In this document: positions 26,510-36,096 of the stretch, one piece after another
Numbering within the stretch: position 1 is the first letter of the stretch
How the letters are laid out: the number at the start of each line of letters is the position of its first letter
Source: Paraburkholderia sp. BCC1884
Lineage (GTDB): Bacteria; Pseudomonadota; Gammaproteobacteria; Burkholderiales; Burkholderiaceae
Length of the DNA: 64,000 bases
NCBI RefSeq assembly: GCF_900996225.1
Contig: NZ_CAAJGL010000066.1
Coordinates: 1-64,000 of the forward strand
Direction of reading: 5' to 3'
Made by a program: the position numbers and the translations under genes
The notes under the pieces: generated by a model
Told to the model about the DNA's origin: nothing
Seen by the model: the letters and a program-made list of their open reading frames with translations, nothing else
Database searches by the model: none

Positions 26510-27412
26510 TCAGAGTTGACTATCGTGCCAGCCGCGCAAGCCGATGCGCGACACCCACGCCGTGATGGCGAACAGCACCACGCCGGTCACGGTGATGAGC
26601 AGCAGCGCGGCAAACAGTCGTGGGATATTCAGCTGGAAGCCCGCTTGCAGGATCTGATACGCGAGCCCCGCGCCGCTCCCCCCCGTGCCCGCGACGAACT
26701 CCGCCACCACCGCGCCGATCAGCGACAGGCCGCTGGAGATGCGCAGTCCACCGAAAAAATACGGCAATGCGCTGGGGATTCGCAAACGCACCAGGGTCTG
26801 CCAGCGCGTGGCACGATTGATCCTGAAGAGATTGATCAAGCCCGGGTTCACACTGCGCAGACCGAGCGCGGTGTTCGAGATGATCGGGAACAATGCGACG
26901 AGCGTCGCGCACAACACCAGCGCCACGTTCATATCCTTGACCCAGATGATGATCAACGGCGCGATCGCGACCACCGGTGTGACCTGCAGCAGAATCGCAT
27001 AAGGAAACAGGCTTGCCTCGATCAACGGACTCTGCACGAACAACAACGCAATCACGACGCCGAGCACCGTGGCCAGCGCGAACGCGAGCAAGGTGATCTT
27101 GAGCGTTGCGAGCAGACTGCCGAACAGAAGCGGCGCATCCGTCACCAGTTCGCCGACGATCGCCACCGGCGACGGCACCAGATACGCCGGCACTTTCGCC
27201 AGCACGCACCAGCCTTGCCACATCAGCACGACCACCACGCCGACGACCCACGGCGCGATCGCCTTCGCGATGCCGGGGCGTTGCAGCCACGGCGTGCGCG
27301 TAGGCTTTGCCGCCGAAGCCGCCGAAGCCGCCGAAGCCACCGAGACTGCCGGGACTGCCGCCACAACGCGCCGCTCGTTGGCCGAATGCCCGCCCAGAAC
27401 TTCGCCGCTCAT
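26510..27412 (-). CDS. ABC transporter permease, NitT/TauT/NMT1 type
   Basis: A 300-residue inner-membrane permease with six or so hydrophobic segments and the cytoplasmic EAA loop RINRATRWQTLVRLRIPSAL (near 195-215) that docks on the ATPase. The first 30 residues are low in complexity: an in-frame nine-base repeat (27308-27345) encodes a run of SAA units. The ATG overlaps the ATPase stop (ATGA). It works with the ATPase at 27409 and the binding protein at 29381 as an importer for an N-heterocycle-like substrate. Confidence 0.9.
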   Translation of the reverse strand: MSGEVLGGHSANERRVVAAVPAVSVASAASAASAAKPTRTPWLQRPGIAKAIAPWVVGVVVVLMWQGWCVLAKVPAYLVPSPVAIVGELVTDAPLLFGSLLATLKITLLAFALATVLGVVIALLFVQSPLIEASLFPYAILLQVTPVVAIAPLIIIWVKDMNVALVLCATLVALFPIISNTALGLRSVNPGLINLFRINRATRWQTLVRLRIPSALPYFFGGLRISSGLSLIGAVVAEFVAGTGGSGAGLAYQILQAGFQLNIPRLFAALLLITVTGVVLFAITAWVSRIGLRGWHDSQL

Positions 27413-28242
27413 GATTGCACTCCTGTTTCTTCGTACGCGATGGACGCGCGATGCGCATCGGTAATCAACTCGGAGAGCGTCTTGCAGTGCTGCATGAACG
27501 GCTCGCTCACGCGATACGCGTCATCGCGTTCGAGCGGTCCGTCGATCGGCACCTCGGCAATGACGCGCCCTGGCCGCGCCTGCATCACGACCACGCGACT
27601 CGACAGATACACCGCTTCGTAAATGCTGTGCGTGACGAACACCACCGTCATGCCGCGGCGTTGCCACAACGCGCGCAAATCGCTGTCGAGGCGGTTGCGG
27701 GTGAATTCGTCGAGTGCGCCGAACGGCTCGTCGAGCAGAAGCAGATCGGGCTCGGTAACCAGCGCGCGGGCGAGCGAGGCGCGCATCTGCATGCCGCCCG
27801 ACAGTTCGCGCGGCAATGCCCTGGCGAACTTTGCGAGCCCGACGCCGTCGAGCGCCTCGGCCACCCGCGCGTCGGCTTCGCGACGCGGCACGCGCGCGAG
27901 ATCGAGCGGCAGGCGCACGTTGTCGGCGAGCGTCGCCCACGGCATCAGCGTGGCCTCCTGGAACACCATCGACATGCGCCGTCCTTTCGAGCCGACCGTC
28001 CCGAACGGTTGGCCCCACCAGCGCAGATGGCCGTGCGTCGGCGTTTCGATGCCGGCGAACATTTTCAGCAGCGTGCTCTTGCCGCAGCCGGACGGCCCCA
28101 GCAATGAAATGAACTCGCCGGGTTCGATCGCGAGGCGCACGTCTTCCAGTGCGACGGTGCCGTTCGGATAGCGCTTGTCGACGCGCTGCACCGACAGCAA
28201 GGGCGACACGGCATTCGGCATGTAGGCTTCAGTGGCCGTCAT
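27409..28242 (-). CDS. ABC transporter ATP-binding protein, NitT/TauT/NMT1 type
   Basis: A 277-residue ATPase with Walker A GPSGCGKSTLLK, Q-loop VFQEATLMPW, signature LSGGMQMRASLARAL, Walker B LLLLDEPFGALD and switch His VTHSIYEA. The start at 28242 has GGAGG seven bases upstream, inside the end of the Rieske gene, and lies two bases after its stop. A long in-frame extension upstream has no similarity and was not used. It powers the importer of the 30403-25039 operon. Confidence 0.93.
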   Translation of the reverse strand: MTATEAYMPNAVSPLLSVQRVDKRYPNGTVALEDVRLAIEPGEFISLLGPSGCGKSTLLKMFAGIETPTHGHLRWWGQPFGTVGSKGRRMSMVFQEATLMPWATLADNVRLPLDLARVPRREADARVAEALDGVGLAKFARALPRELSGGMQMRASLARALVTEPDLLLLDEPFGALDEFTRNRLDSDLRALWQRRGMTVVFVTHSIYEAVYLSSRVVVMQARPGRVIAEVPIDGPLERDDAYRVSEPFMQHCKTLSELITDAHRASIAYEETGVQS

Positions 28243-28244
28243 GG

Positions 28245-29291
28245 TCAATCCTCCACGTGAATCGGCAATACGTCGCGAAATACTTCGGACTCGCCGTGAT
28301 CGTTCAGCAGCTTGAGCAGCATGCGACGCATCAACAGGCCGGGCTGGTCCGACTCCATATGGCATTCCTGCTGACGGCGCACGTCGATGCAGGCGTCGTA
28401 GTCGGTGGCTTCGAGAATGTCGCGGTCTTCGTCCGTGATCGGCCGGTCCCAGTCGATCAGTTCCTGCGTCGAGCATGCGTCTTCGGTGTCGTTGCGATAG
28501 AGCCATTGCGACAGCATCAGCGTGCGATCGTCGATCGGCGTCGCGCAGTTGTAGATGATGTGATGGATGCCGCTCGCCGGATAGACGCAACCGAAACGCC
28601 GCGCGAACGGCATGAACCAGCGGTTGATCAGATGACGCTCGGTGACTTCCTCGGTGGTGCCGGTGATGCGATAGCTCGCGGGCGGATTGCGCACCGGCAC
28701 ATGCGTCTCGGCTTCGAAGCCCCATTCATTCGGCCGGAATTCGTATTTCGACGGCTTCGGGTTGTCAAACAGACCGAAGTTGCCCTTGTGCACGAAGCTG
28801 AAATGCGAGTTGTCGAACGAGTTTTCCATCATGCGCAGCGGGCTGGTTTCCCAGCGCTCGTAGAACTGCAGGATGCGGCGGTAGCCCGGCGCACCGTCTT
28901 CGGGAAACTCGGGGATCGGTTGCAACGGATCGTCGAGCGCGACCCATGCGTAGCCGTAGCGCTCTTCGCAGTGATACGACGGCACCACGGCGCGCGACGG
29001 AATCGAGCCGCCGTTGTTCTGCGGAATCTTCACGCATTGGCCGCTGCAGTCGTAGGTCCAGCCGTGATAGCCGCAGGCGATGTTGCCGTCGCCGTCGACG
29101 AAACCTTTCGACAGTTTCGCGGTGCGATGGCAACACCGATCGCGCAAGGCGTGCGGCTTGCCGTGCACGCCCTTCCACAAAACGATCGGCTCGCCGAGCA
29201 GGGTGAACGGTTGCGGGCCGGCATCGAGTTGCGTCATCGGCATGATGGCGTACCAGAAGCGGCGCAAGACATTTTGACGGGTGACCAGCAT
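28245..29291 (-). CDS. Rieske non-heme iron oxygenase, alpha subunit
   Basis: A 348-residue ring-hydroxylating or N/O-demethylating oxygenase. The Rieske [2Fe-2S] ligands are Cys53, His55, Cys73 and His76 (RCCHR and CGYHGW). The mononuclear iron site is ENSFDNSHFSFVH with His163 and His168 and the bridging Asp160. The size and single-component look fit three-part oxygenases of the vanillate/dicamba/methylxanthine demethylase type, which need a separate reductase; none is encoded in this operon. It lies between the binding protein and the ATPase of the importer, so it probably acts first on the imported compound. Confidence 0.9.
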   Translation of the reverse strand: MLVTRQNVLRRFWYAIMPMTQLDAGPQPFTLLGEPIVLWKGVHGKPHALRDRCCHRTAKLSKGFVDGDGNIACGYHGWTYDCSGQCVKIPQNNGGSIPSRAVVPSYHCEERYGYAWVALDDPLQPIPEFPEDGAPGYRRILQFYERWETSPLRMMENSFDNSHFSFVHKGNFGLFDNPKPSKYEFRPNEWGFEAETHVPVRNPPASYRITGTTEEVTERHLINRWFMPFARRFGCVYPASGIHHIIYNCATPIDDRTLMLSQWLYRNDTEDACSTQELIDWDRPITDEDRDILEATDYDACIDVRRQQECHMESDQPGLLMRRMLLKLLNDHGESEVFRDVLPIHVED

Positions 29292-29380
29292 GGGGATGCT
29301 CCTTCTATTTTCTTTCGAGCGTTTCGTTCAGACGTGAGGCGGCTTGAGTGGCTTGTTTGCCCGAGGCATCGCCTCGCGCG

Positions 29381-30403
29381 TCAAGGCATCACCTTCGCGT
29401 TCTGAATGAACTGGAGCGTGTAGGCCGCGTGATAGTCGGTGGCGGGCTTGAGCAGTTTGGCGTCGACCATGTAGTCGAAGGTCTTCTTCCAGCGCAGGTC
29501 GGTCATCGTGCCGATGCCTTGCGTGGCCGCGTCGCCGCCGGTGACCAGCTTGAGCTTTTTCAGTTGCGCGACGCCGTAGGCGAGTTGCGCGTCGCTCATC
29601 TGCGGGTTGTCTTTCTTGATGAGCGCATTGCCCGGCGCGGGATCGTTCAGATAGCTCTTCCAGCCTTCCATCGACGCCTTCACGAAACGCGTCACTTCGT
29701 CCGGCTTGTTTTTCATCGTGTCGCGCATCGTGACGATGGTGGAGTTGTACGGCGGATAGCCAGCGTCGGCGAACAGGAAGAAATGCGCGTTGGCGTGAGC
29801 CTGTTCAGCCTGGAAAGTTTCCGACGATGGATACGCCTGCATCGCCACGTTGGGGTCGGCGAAGAACGGTTGCAGGTTGAAGGTGTACGGACGCGCCTGC
29901 GCTTCCGTGTAGCCGTACTTCGCCTTGAGCCACGGCCACCAGGTGGTACGCCCCGACCCGGCGACGAGGATCGTCTTGTTCTTCAGACCGGCGAGACTGG
30001 TCACGTCGGCGTGGGTCATCATGCCTTGCGGGTCGTACTGGAAGGCCGCGGCGACGGTAGTGACGGGAATGCCCGCCTCGACACTGGAGAGCACCTGAAA
30101 GTCGTAGCCGAGCAGAAAGTCCGCCTGACCGCCCGCCAGCAGTTGCATGCCGTTGACTTGCGGGCCGCCCATTTTGATCGTGACATCGAGCCCATATTTC
30201 TTGTAGATGCCGGTGGCCACGGCCTGATAGAAACCGCCGTGTTCCGCCTGGGCGTACCAGCTGGTGAGCAAGGTGACGTGATCCTCGGCGTGAGCGAGCG
30301 GCGCGAACGTCGCGATGCTCGCCAATGCGGCGGCACCGGCAGTACGTGTCATGAACGAGCGGGCAGATACGACAAGGCGGCAGAGAAGATGCGAAACGCG
30401 CAT
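29381..30403 (-). CDS. ABC substrate-binding protein, NMT1/THI5-like
   Basis: A 340-residue exported binding protein. The signal sequence includes MRVSHLLCRLVVSARSFMTR and a hydrophobic stretch ending LAHA, cleaved near residue 38. The mature start VTLLTSWYAQAEHGGFYQAV and the GGQADFLLGYD segment are typical of NMT1/THI5-like proteins, which bind pyrimidines, riboflavin-like or sulfonate ligands. GGAG lies seven bases before the ATG at 30403, which fixes the start against a longer frame. It is the first gene of the five-gene operon. Confidence 0.9.
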   Translation of the reverse strand: MRVSHLLCRLVVSARSFMTRTAGAAALASIATFAPLAHAEDHVTLLTSWYAQAEHGGFYQAVATGIYKKYGLDVTIKMGGPQVNGMQLLAGGQADFLLGYDFQVLSSVEAGIPVTTVAAAFQYDPQGMMTHADVTSLAGLKNKTILVAGSGRTTWWPWLKAKYGYTEAQARPYTFNLQPFFADPNVAMQAYPSSETFQAEQAHANAHFFLFADAGYPPYNSTIVTMRDTMKNKPDEVTRFVKASMEGWKSYLNDPAPGNALIKKDNPQMSDAQLAYGVAQLKKLKLVTGGDAATQGIGTMTDLRWKKTFDYMVDAKLLKPATDYHAAYTLQFIQNAKVMP

Positions 30404-30938
30404 GACTGAACTCCGTGTGAACGTGGGGAAGGTTGGGATAGTGGGAAGGCAAGCCGGCAAGGAACGGGCGATGTGACTGACAGCGCGAACAGGCAAACGC
30501 AGATCGCCGCGTGGGATCGCGGTGACGCATGACAGTCGGGTAAAGATTTGGGGCAACTGCATCGCACGCTCCTTGTTGGCGGAACCGGACGGTTCCGTTC
30601 AAACGCCGAATCGCTTCGACGTGGACGCACGATGCGTCCCAAGAGCAATGCCCCACGGTGACCGGCATCGACATGCCGGCTCGCTAGCCGCTTCTACTCT
30701 GATGAGGCTTTAAGCGAATGTTGTGCCAGTTGCTGCGAAGCAGCACTCGGCGGGATGTGCCGGTTAATACATGGATGAACTCGCCGGTTTTTGCCAGTCG
30801 CGCTGCACGCAGGCGAAGCACGCTGGCACCGCGCCGGTGCAGACAATCTGCGTTTTGGCGCGCCGTGCAGCGTGCGCCGGGATGCCGGGACTGCGGCTTG
30901 CTGAAGATTCAGCACGTCTTGCAACCAGGAGAAAAGCA
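30404..30938. other. Intergenic region upstream of the importer/Rieske operon
   Basis: About 535 bases between two divergent genes. It should carry the promoter of the minus-strand operon and that of the 59-aa gene at 30939. I see no gene, repeat or recognisable operator in it, and no regulator is adjacent. Confidence 0.5.
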
Positions 30939-31118
30939 ATGAGCGAAACCAAGGAAGGCGGCGCACAGGCACCGGCCGATCTCGAACATCCGCAACCGGC
31001 CATCCATAGCGACAACGAGAAGAGCAAATTGCCCGAGCGTGACGACGAGGCGCGCGATGAGTCGCCCGCCGACCGTCCGGGCAAGAAGCCCGGCGAAGGC
31101 GAGCCCTCGCCGGGCTGA
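30939..31118 (+). CDS. Small hydrophilic protein, 59 aa
   Basis: A very polar, proline- and charge-rich protein (starts MSETKEGGAQAPADLEHPQP, ends PGKKPGEGEPSPG), probably disordered. AGGAG is well placed before the ATG. No domain is visible; small acidic disordered proteins of this kind are common in Burkholderia and sometimes stress-induced. Function unknown. Confidence 0.65.
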   Translation: MSETKEGGAQAPADLEHPQPAIHSDNEKSKLPERDDEARDESPADRPGKKPGEGEPSPG

Positions 31119-31333
31119 AATTAGCGCGAATCTTTGTGCGAGCGGCTTTGCTGCGTTTCAGCAGCAGAGTCGCGTAAATTTTTCTTATGCAGCGCCTTTC
31201 ATAAGCCAAACATTTCTTCCTAATTTTTACCGATTATTTTTTTGATCCGATGGACTAATTTCCTGCATGCAGCGATGTGTGCGCGAAGCGAACCGGCTGC
31301 CGCCCCCCAATTTGATAAAAAAAGGCGTCGTCC

Positions 31334-32416
31334 ATGTCCATCACTTCTGCCGTGCCCCACTCCGCCCTAGTCTCCATTTGTCTGCCGACCTGCAATCGGC
31401 CGGAGTTGATCGTCACGTGTATCGAGTCGTGCCTCGCGCAGAGCTACGGCAATCTGGAAATCGTGATCGGCGACGACTCACGCGACGACCGCACCGAAGC
31501 ATTGATCGCTGCGCGTTATGCGGACGAACCACGCATCCGCTACACGAGAAATCAGCCGCCACTTGGCCAGGCGCGCAATGTCGCGAGTCTGTTCGAGCGC
31601 GCCGAGGGCGACAAGATCCTGCTGATACACGACGACGACCTGCTGACCACCGACGGTGTCGAGAAACTCGTCGCGCTATGGACGCTGCGCCCGCAACTCG
31701 ATGCCGCCTTCGGCGACCAGTACGAGGCCGACCACAGCGGCGCGATCGACTTCGACGCCAGCGCGCAACTGAATGTGGACTTCCGCCGCACGAAAGAGGT
31801 CGAGGGTTTGCAGATACCGCCGGGCAAAACCGGCCTGATCCAGATGTTTCCGAACAACGGCTGGATGGCCGATGCCCAACTCGTGAAGCGGATCGGTTAC
31901 AAGGAAGAGTTCGGCGTGTGCTGCGATTTCGTCTTCGGCACCCAACTCTGCCTTGCCGCGCGCGAGGTGTTCTATCTGCACGAGTACGTCTCGGTGTATC
32001 GCAAGACGGCGAACTCCGTGTCGCATAGCACGCGTGGCACGACGACAGCGGCGACGGTGAGCGCCTATGCCTTCGTCAAGGGGCTGCACTTGCCGCCGTC
32101 ACTGGAGCCGGCTCGCAAGCTGGCGCTACGTCGGCTCGCGCCGATCGTCGTTTCCGTGCATGCGAGAAATTATCAGGCGCGTGCCGGTTTCAAGGTCGCG
32201 CTCGCGCATCTGTTCGCCTACAACTATGGCCTCAGCGCGCGCTTTTACTACCATCTGTTGATGCTCTCGCGGGCGGCGCTGGGCGAACGGCCGCAAGCAG
32301 TTGCGGCAGCAGCGGTTGCCGCCGTGGCGGCGGCGCCCGCGGCAGTCGCCGAGCCGGTCGCGGCGGTCAAGGAAATGGTCGCCGATCTCGTGACGGACCG
32401 CTCCGAACCGGTGTGA
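31334..32416 (+). CDS. Family 2 glycosyltransferase
   Basis: A 360-residue GT-A enzyme. The start of the domain reads LVSICLPTCNRPELIVTCIE, followed by IVIGDDSRDDRTEALI and the metal-binding HDDD (near residue 100). The acceptor part contains GWMADAQLVKRIGY. The last 50 residues are an Ala/Val-rich segment that looks helical and is unusual for the family. No membrane anchor is clear and no polysaccharide genes lie nearby, so the product is unknown. Confidence 0.87.
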   Translation: MSITSAVPHSALVSICLPTCNRPELIVTCIESCLAQSYGNLEIVIGDDSRDDRTEALIAARYADEPRIRYTRNQPPLGQARNVASLFERAEGDKILLIHDDDLLTTDGVEKLVALWTLRPQLDAAFGDQYEADHSGAIDFDASAQLNVDFRRTKEVEGLQIPPGKTGLIQMFPNNGWMADAQLVKRIGYKEEFGVCCDFVFGTQLCLAAREVFYLHEYVSVYRKTANSVSHSTRGTTTAATVSAYAFVKGLHLPPSLEPARKLALRRLAPIVVSVHARNYQARAGFKVALAHLFAYNYGLSARFYYHLLMLSRAALGERPQAVAAAAVAAVAAAPAAVAEPVAAVKEMVADLVTDRSEPV

Positions 32417-32568
32417 CGCGGGGCGCGCACACGGCCGCGGTTCGGCCGTGTCAAGTGCGATTTCTGCTAAGGATCCGCTGCTTAGCAAACGCGTATTTGT
32501 TGCTTGGCGCATTGGGCGACGCTGATTACGATGGATGCGAACCGTCATCAGCGTCGAGGTGATTCGCC

Positions 32569-32790
32569 ATGTCCGACAGTGCCTGTTTCAAGCCGCGTGT
32601 GATCGAACCCGTGGTCGTCAACCAGCCCGAGGGATTGGGACTCGCGGTGGAGCTGTGGCTCGCGCAACCCGTAGACGGTATTGCAGGCCGCGCACTGCAG
32701 ATTCATTTACGCAGCGACGCGAAGATGGCGCAGGCGGAGGCGTTGCGCGATCTGCTGCATGCGTTGGGTACGGAGCTCGTGGTGGCATGA
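32569..32790 (+). CDS. Conserved small protein, 73 aa
   Basis: A small cytoplasmic protein, beginning MSDSACFKPRVIEPVVVNQP, with a strand-rich first half and a C-terminal helix (AQAEALRDLLHALGTELVVA). GAGG lies upstream of the ATG. No family recognised. Coding is supported by codon bias and the ribosome site only. Confidence 0.55.
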   Translation: MSDSACFKPRVIEPVVVNQPEGLGLAVELWLAQPVDGIAGRALQIHLRSDAKMAQAEALRDLLHALGTELVVA

Positions 32791-32842
32791 CGAGCGTGCC
32801 CGGCTGAAGCGGCTGATTGCCCGCTCGTTCATGCCACGCGTC

Positions 32843-34147
32843 TTACGGCTCGTGACGTAAATACCCTTCTTTCGACGGATCGCGCATGCGCAGCGAGACG
32901 ATACCGGCGATCGCACACAGCACGGTCACGTACCAGTAGAACATCGACTCGTTGCCCACCGACTTCAGCCACAGCGCCACATATTCCGCCGAGCCGCCGA
33001 AGATCGCATTGGCCACGGCGTACGACAGACCCACGCCGAGCGCGCGCACTTCCGGCGGAAACATTTCCGCCTTGATGAGGCCGCTGATCGACGTATAGAA
33101 GCTGACGATCGCGAGTGCCACCACGACCAGCCCGAACGCTGCGTACGGGCTCGTCACGTCTTTCAGCGCGTGCAGCAGCGGCACCGTGCCGATGGTCGCA
33201 AAGAAGCCGAAGAACAGCATCGAACGACGACGGCCGATACGGTCCGACAACGCGCCGAACGCAGGCTGCATCACCATGTAGACGAACAGCGCCGCGGTCA
33301 TCACGTTGCTGGCGGTCTTCGCGTGCATGCCGGCCGTGTTGACCAGATACTTCTGCATGTAAGTGGTGAACGTGTAGAAGATCAGCGAACCGCCGGCGGT
33401 GAAGCCGAGCACGGTCATGAAGGCGGTCTTGTGTTGCCACAAACCGCGCAGCGTGCCGGCTTCCTTGCGTTGACGCGTCTCGGCGGTCGTGGTTTCGTCG
33501 AGCGATTTCCGCAGATACAGCGCGATCAGCGCCGCCACTGCGCCGATCACGAACGGCACGCGCCATCCCCACGCTTTCAGTTCTTCGGTGGAGAGCGTCT
33601 GTTGCAGGACCACGAGCACCAGCAGCGCGCATAACTGGCCGCCGATCAGCGTGACGTACTGGAACGATGCGAAGAAACCGCGCCGGCCCTTGAGCGCGAC
33701 TTCACTCATATAGGTGGCGCTGGTGCCGTATTCGCCGCCCACCGACAAGCCCTGAAACAGTCGCGCGACCAGCAGCAAGGCCGGTGCGAGCGCGCCGATC
33801 TGCGCGTAGGTGGGCAGCAAGGCGATCACGAGCGAGCCGCCGCACATCATGAACACCGACACCATCATCGCGCTGCGGCGACCGTGCTTGTCGGCGAGAC
33901 GGCCGAAGAACCAGCCGCCGATCGGCCGCATCAGGAAGCCGGCCGCGAACACGCCGGCCGTGTTGAGCAACTGCGTGGTGGTGTTGCCGCTCGGAAAGAA
34001 CGCCGGCGCGAAATACAGCGCGCAGAACGAGTAGACGTAAAAGTCGAACCACTCGACGAGATTGCCGGATGAAGCGCCAACGATCGCAAAGATGCGGCGC
34101 CGTGTGTCGTGAGCCGAGGCCACGGTTTGATCGGTTAGGTCGGTCAT
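32843..34147 (-). CDS. MFS metabolite:H+ symporter (KgtP/ProP-like)
   Basis: A 434-residue inner-membrane symporter of the metabolite:proton symporter group. The signature [20 protein letters not shown] is in TM1, and [19 protein letters not shown] is the loop 2-3 motif. About twelve membrane segments are visible. Relatives carry 2-oxoglutarate, proline/betaine or shikimate; the sequence is nearest in feel to KgtP. AAGGA precedes the ATG at 34147, preferred over a start 35 codons upstream. Confidence 0.85.
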   Translation of the reverse strand: MTDLTDQTVASAHDTRRRIFAIVGASSGNLVEWFDFYVYSFCALYFAPAFFPSGNTTTQLLNTAGVFAAGFLMRPIGGWFFGRLADKHGRRSAMMVSVFMMCGGSLVIALLPTYAQIGALAPALLLVARLFQGLSVGGEYGTSATYMSEVALKGRRGFFASFQYVTLIGGQLCALLVLVVLQQTLSTEELKAWGWRVPFVIGAVAALIALYLRKSLDETTTAETRQRKEAGTLRGLWQHKTAFMTVLGFTAGGSLIFYTFTTYMQKYLVNTAGMHAKTASNVMTAALFVYMVMQPAFGALSDRIGRRRSMLFFGFFATIGTVPLLHALKDVTSPYAAFGLVVVALAIVSFYTSISGLIKAEMFPPEVRALGVGLSYAVANAIFGGSAEYVALWLKSVGNESMFYWYVTVLCAIAGIVSLRMRDPSKEGYLRHEP

Positions 34148-34335
34148 GCTCTTTCCTTGTCTTTTGAACGGATGCGGCGGTCGTGGCGCCGCCTTCACGC
34201 ATGCGCGACGAGATAGCCGCCGCTCGCGTGCGCGAATTTTACATAATTGCAAGGAATAGATGGGAGATTGTCAGGTTGGGCGAAGTGCTGTGTGGCGAAC
34301 TGCTTGATTCCGCGCGATTTTTTTCTAAGGCCAAT

Positions 34336-34365
34336 AAAAAAGCCAGCTTGAACGCTGGCTTTTTT
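34336..34365. terminator. Bidirectional rho-independent terminator after spoVR
   Basis: AAAAAAGCCAGC (34336-34347) pairs with GCTGGCTTTTTT (34354-34365) around a six-base loop. The run of A on one side and T on the other makes it work in both directions. It lies 15 bases after the minus-strand spoVR stop and ends the prkA-yeaH-spoVR transcript. Confidence 0.92.
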
Positions 34366-34380
34366 CTCTACACGAACCGC

Positions 34381-36096
34381 TCACACCCTCACCGCGGGCG
34401 GCACATACCGGCAGTCATACTTCTTCCTCACCGTACCGTTCTCGTCGACGCTCTCCAGATACACGTCGAACTGCCACAAGCGCGCCATGTGTTTGAGCAC
34501 CTCATCGCTATCACCGGACAAATGGCGGTTGTCGCTCATGAAATGCCGCAGCGTCAAACTCCGGTCGCCACGCGTGTTCACCGACCACACCTGAATGTTC
34601 GGCTCGCGATGATGCATGTCGTACTGCCGCGACAACGCCTGACGCACATACTGATAGCCACTGTCGTCATGAATCGCCGACACTTCCAGCGAATCGCGCA
34701 TGTCGTCGTCGAGCACCGAGAAGAGGCGCATCTCGCGAATCAGATGCGGCGACAAATACTGCGCGACGAAACTCTCGTCCTTGAAGTTGCGCATCGCGTA
34801 ATGCATGGCCGGCAGCCACGGACTGCCCGCCAGTTCCGGGAACCAGCGGCGGTCTTCTTCCGTCGGCGCTTCGCAGATCCGACGAATATCGCTCATCATC
34901 GAAAAACCGAGCGCATACGGGTTGATGCCGCTGTAATAAGGCTTCGTGACCGGCGGCTGGTAGACCACGTTGCTGTGCGAATGGAGAAACTCCATCATGA
35001 AGCCGTCTTCTAGCTTACCCTGGTTGTACATGGTGTTGAGCAAGGTGTAGTGCCAGAACGTGGCCCAGCCTTCGTTCATCACCTGGGTCTGCCGTTGCGG
35101 GTAGAAATACTGCCCGACCTTGCGCACGATGCGAATTACCTCGCGCTCCCACGGTTCGAGCAGCGGCGCATTTTTCTCCGCGAAATACAGCAGGTTTTCC
35201 TGCGGCTCGGGCGGATAACGCTCCTCGACTTCCTCGGGCAACGGCGTATGACGCGTCGGCAAGGTGCGCCACAACTCGTTCACCTGCGATTGCAGATACG
35301 CCTCGCGTTCGCGGCGCGCCGCAAACTCTTTTTCCAGCGACAGCTTCTGCGGCCGCTTGTAGCGGTCGACGCCGTAATTCATCAACGCGTGGCACGAGTC
35401 GAGCAATTCTTCCACCCGGTCGAGCCCGAAACGCTCCTCGCATTCCGCAATGTAATTCTTTGCGTAGACGAGATAGTCGATGATCGCGTGCGCATCCGTC
35501 CAGAGCCTGAACAGATAGTTGCCCTTGAAGAACGAGTTGTGGCCGTAGGCCGCGTGCGCGATGACGAGCGCCTGCATCGTCATCGTGTTCTCTTCCATCA
35601 GATACGCGATGCAGGGATTCGAATTGATGACGATCTCATACGCCAGCCCCATCTGCCCGCGACGGTAGCTTTTTTCGGTGGAGAGAAAGTGTTTGCCGAA
35701 CGACCAGTGACGGTAGTTCACCGGCATCCCGACGGACGCGTACGCATCCATCATCTGTTCGGCGCTGATGAGTTCGAGCTGGATCGGATAGACGTCGAGT
35801 TCATATTGCTCTGCAACACGGGCAATATGCGAGTCGTACTCTTCGATCAATTCGAAGGTCCAGTCGGACGGGCACGGCAGAGGCCGTCTATCGGCTGCGT
35901 TCATACGGACTTCCCTTTGCCCCTCAGTGGGCGTTCCGGTGTGTCCCCGTGCTGCTACGGAGTCGACTGCTCCGGCGGCGGCGGACTGAACCGTGTCCGC
36001 CTTCGCCTCGGCATGCCCCGACTGCTGCTGCGGCACGCCTTTTATGCGCTCCGGCAACTCGCCGGGCGCTTCGGTGTGCAGGTGCTTGTCCGTCAT
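34381..36096 (-). CDS. ycgB: SpoVR/YcgB family protein
   Basis: A 571-residue cytoplasmic protein of the SpoVR family. The conserved part begins with PLPCPSDWTFELIEEYDSHI near residue 72 and includes EENTMTMQALVIAHAAYGHN, NEGWATFWHYTLLN and YALGFSMMSDIRRICE, with His and Glu residues that look metal-binding. The first 64 residues form a low-complexity tail. The ATG at 36096 overlaps the yeaH stop (ATGA); a Met at 35904 with a strong GGGAAG upstream is a real alternative start. It is the third gene of the conserved prkA-yeaH-ycgB unit, linked to starvation and stress responses in enterics and pseudomonads. Confidence 0.92.
   Translation of the reverse strand: MTDKHLHTEAPGELPERIKGVPQQQSGHAEAKADTVQSAAAGAVDSVAARGHTGTPTEGQREVRMNAADRRPLPCPSDWTFELIEEYDSHIARVAEQYELDVYPIQLELISAEQMMDAYASVGMPVNYRHWSFGKHFLSTEKSYRRGQMGLAYEIVINSNPCIAYLMEENTMTMQALVIAHAAYGHNSFFKGNYLFRLWTDAHAIIDYLVYAKNYIAECEERFGLDRVEELLDSCHALMNYGVDRYKRPQKLSLEKEFAARREREAYLQSQVNELWRTLPTRHTPLPEEVEERYPPEPQENLLYFAEKNAPLLEPWEREVIRIVRKVGQYFYPQRQTQVMNEGWATFWHYTLLNTMYNQGKLEDGFMMEFLHSHSNVVYQPPVTKPYYSGINPYALGFSMMSDIRRICEAPTEEDRRWFPELAGSPWLPAMHYAMRNFKDESFVAQYLSPHLIREMRLFSVLDDDMRDSLEVSAIHDDSGYQYVRQALSRQYDMHHREPNIQVWSVNTRGDRSLTLRHFMSDNRHLSGDSDEVLKHMARLWQFDVYLESVDENGTVRKKYDCRYVPPAVRV

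Noticed and set aside
27409..28725. Extended 438-codon version of the importer ATPase
   Set aside because: The extra N-terminus lies opposite-frame within the Rieske gene and has shadow composition; the ATG at 28242 has GGAGG at the right distance.
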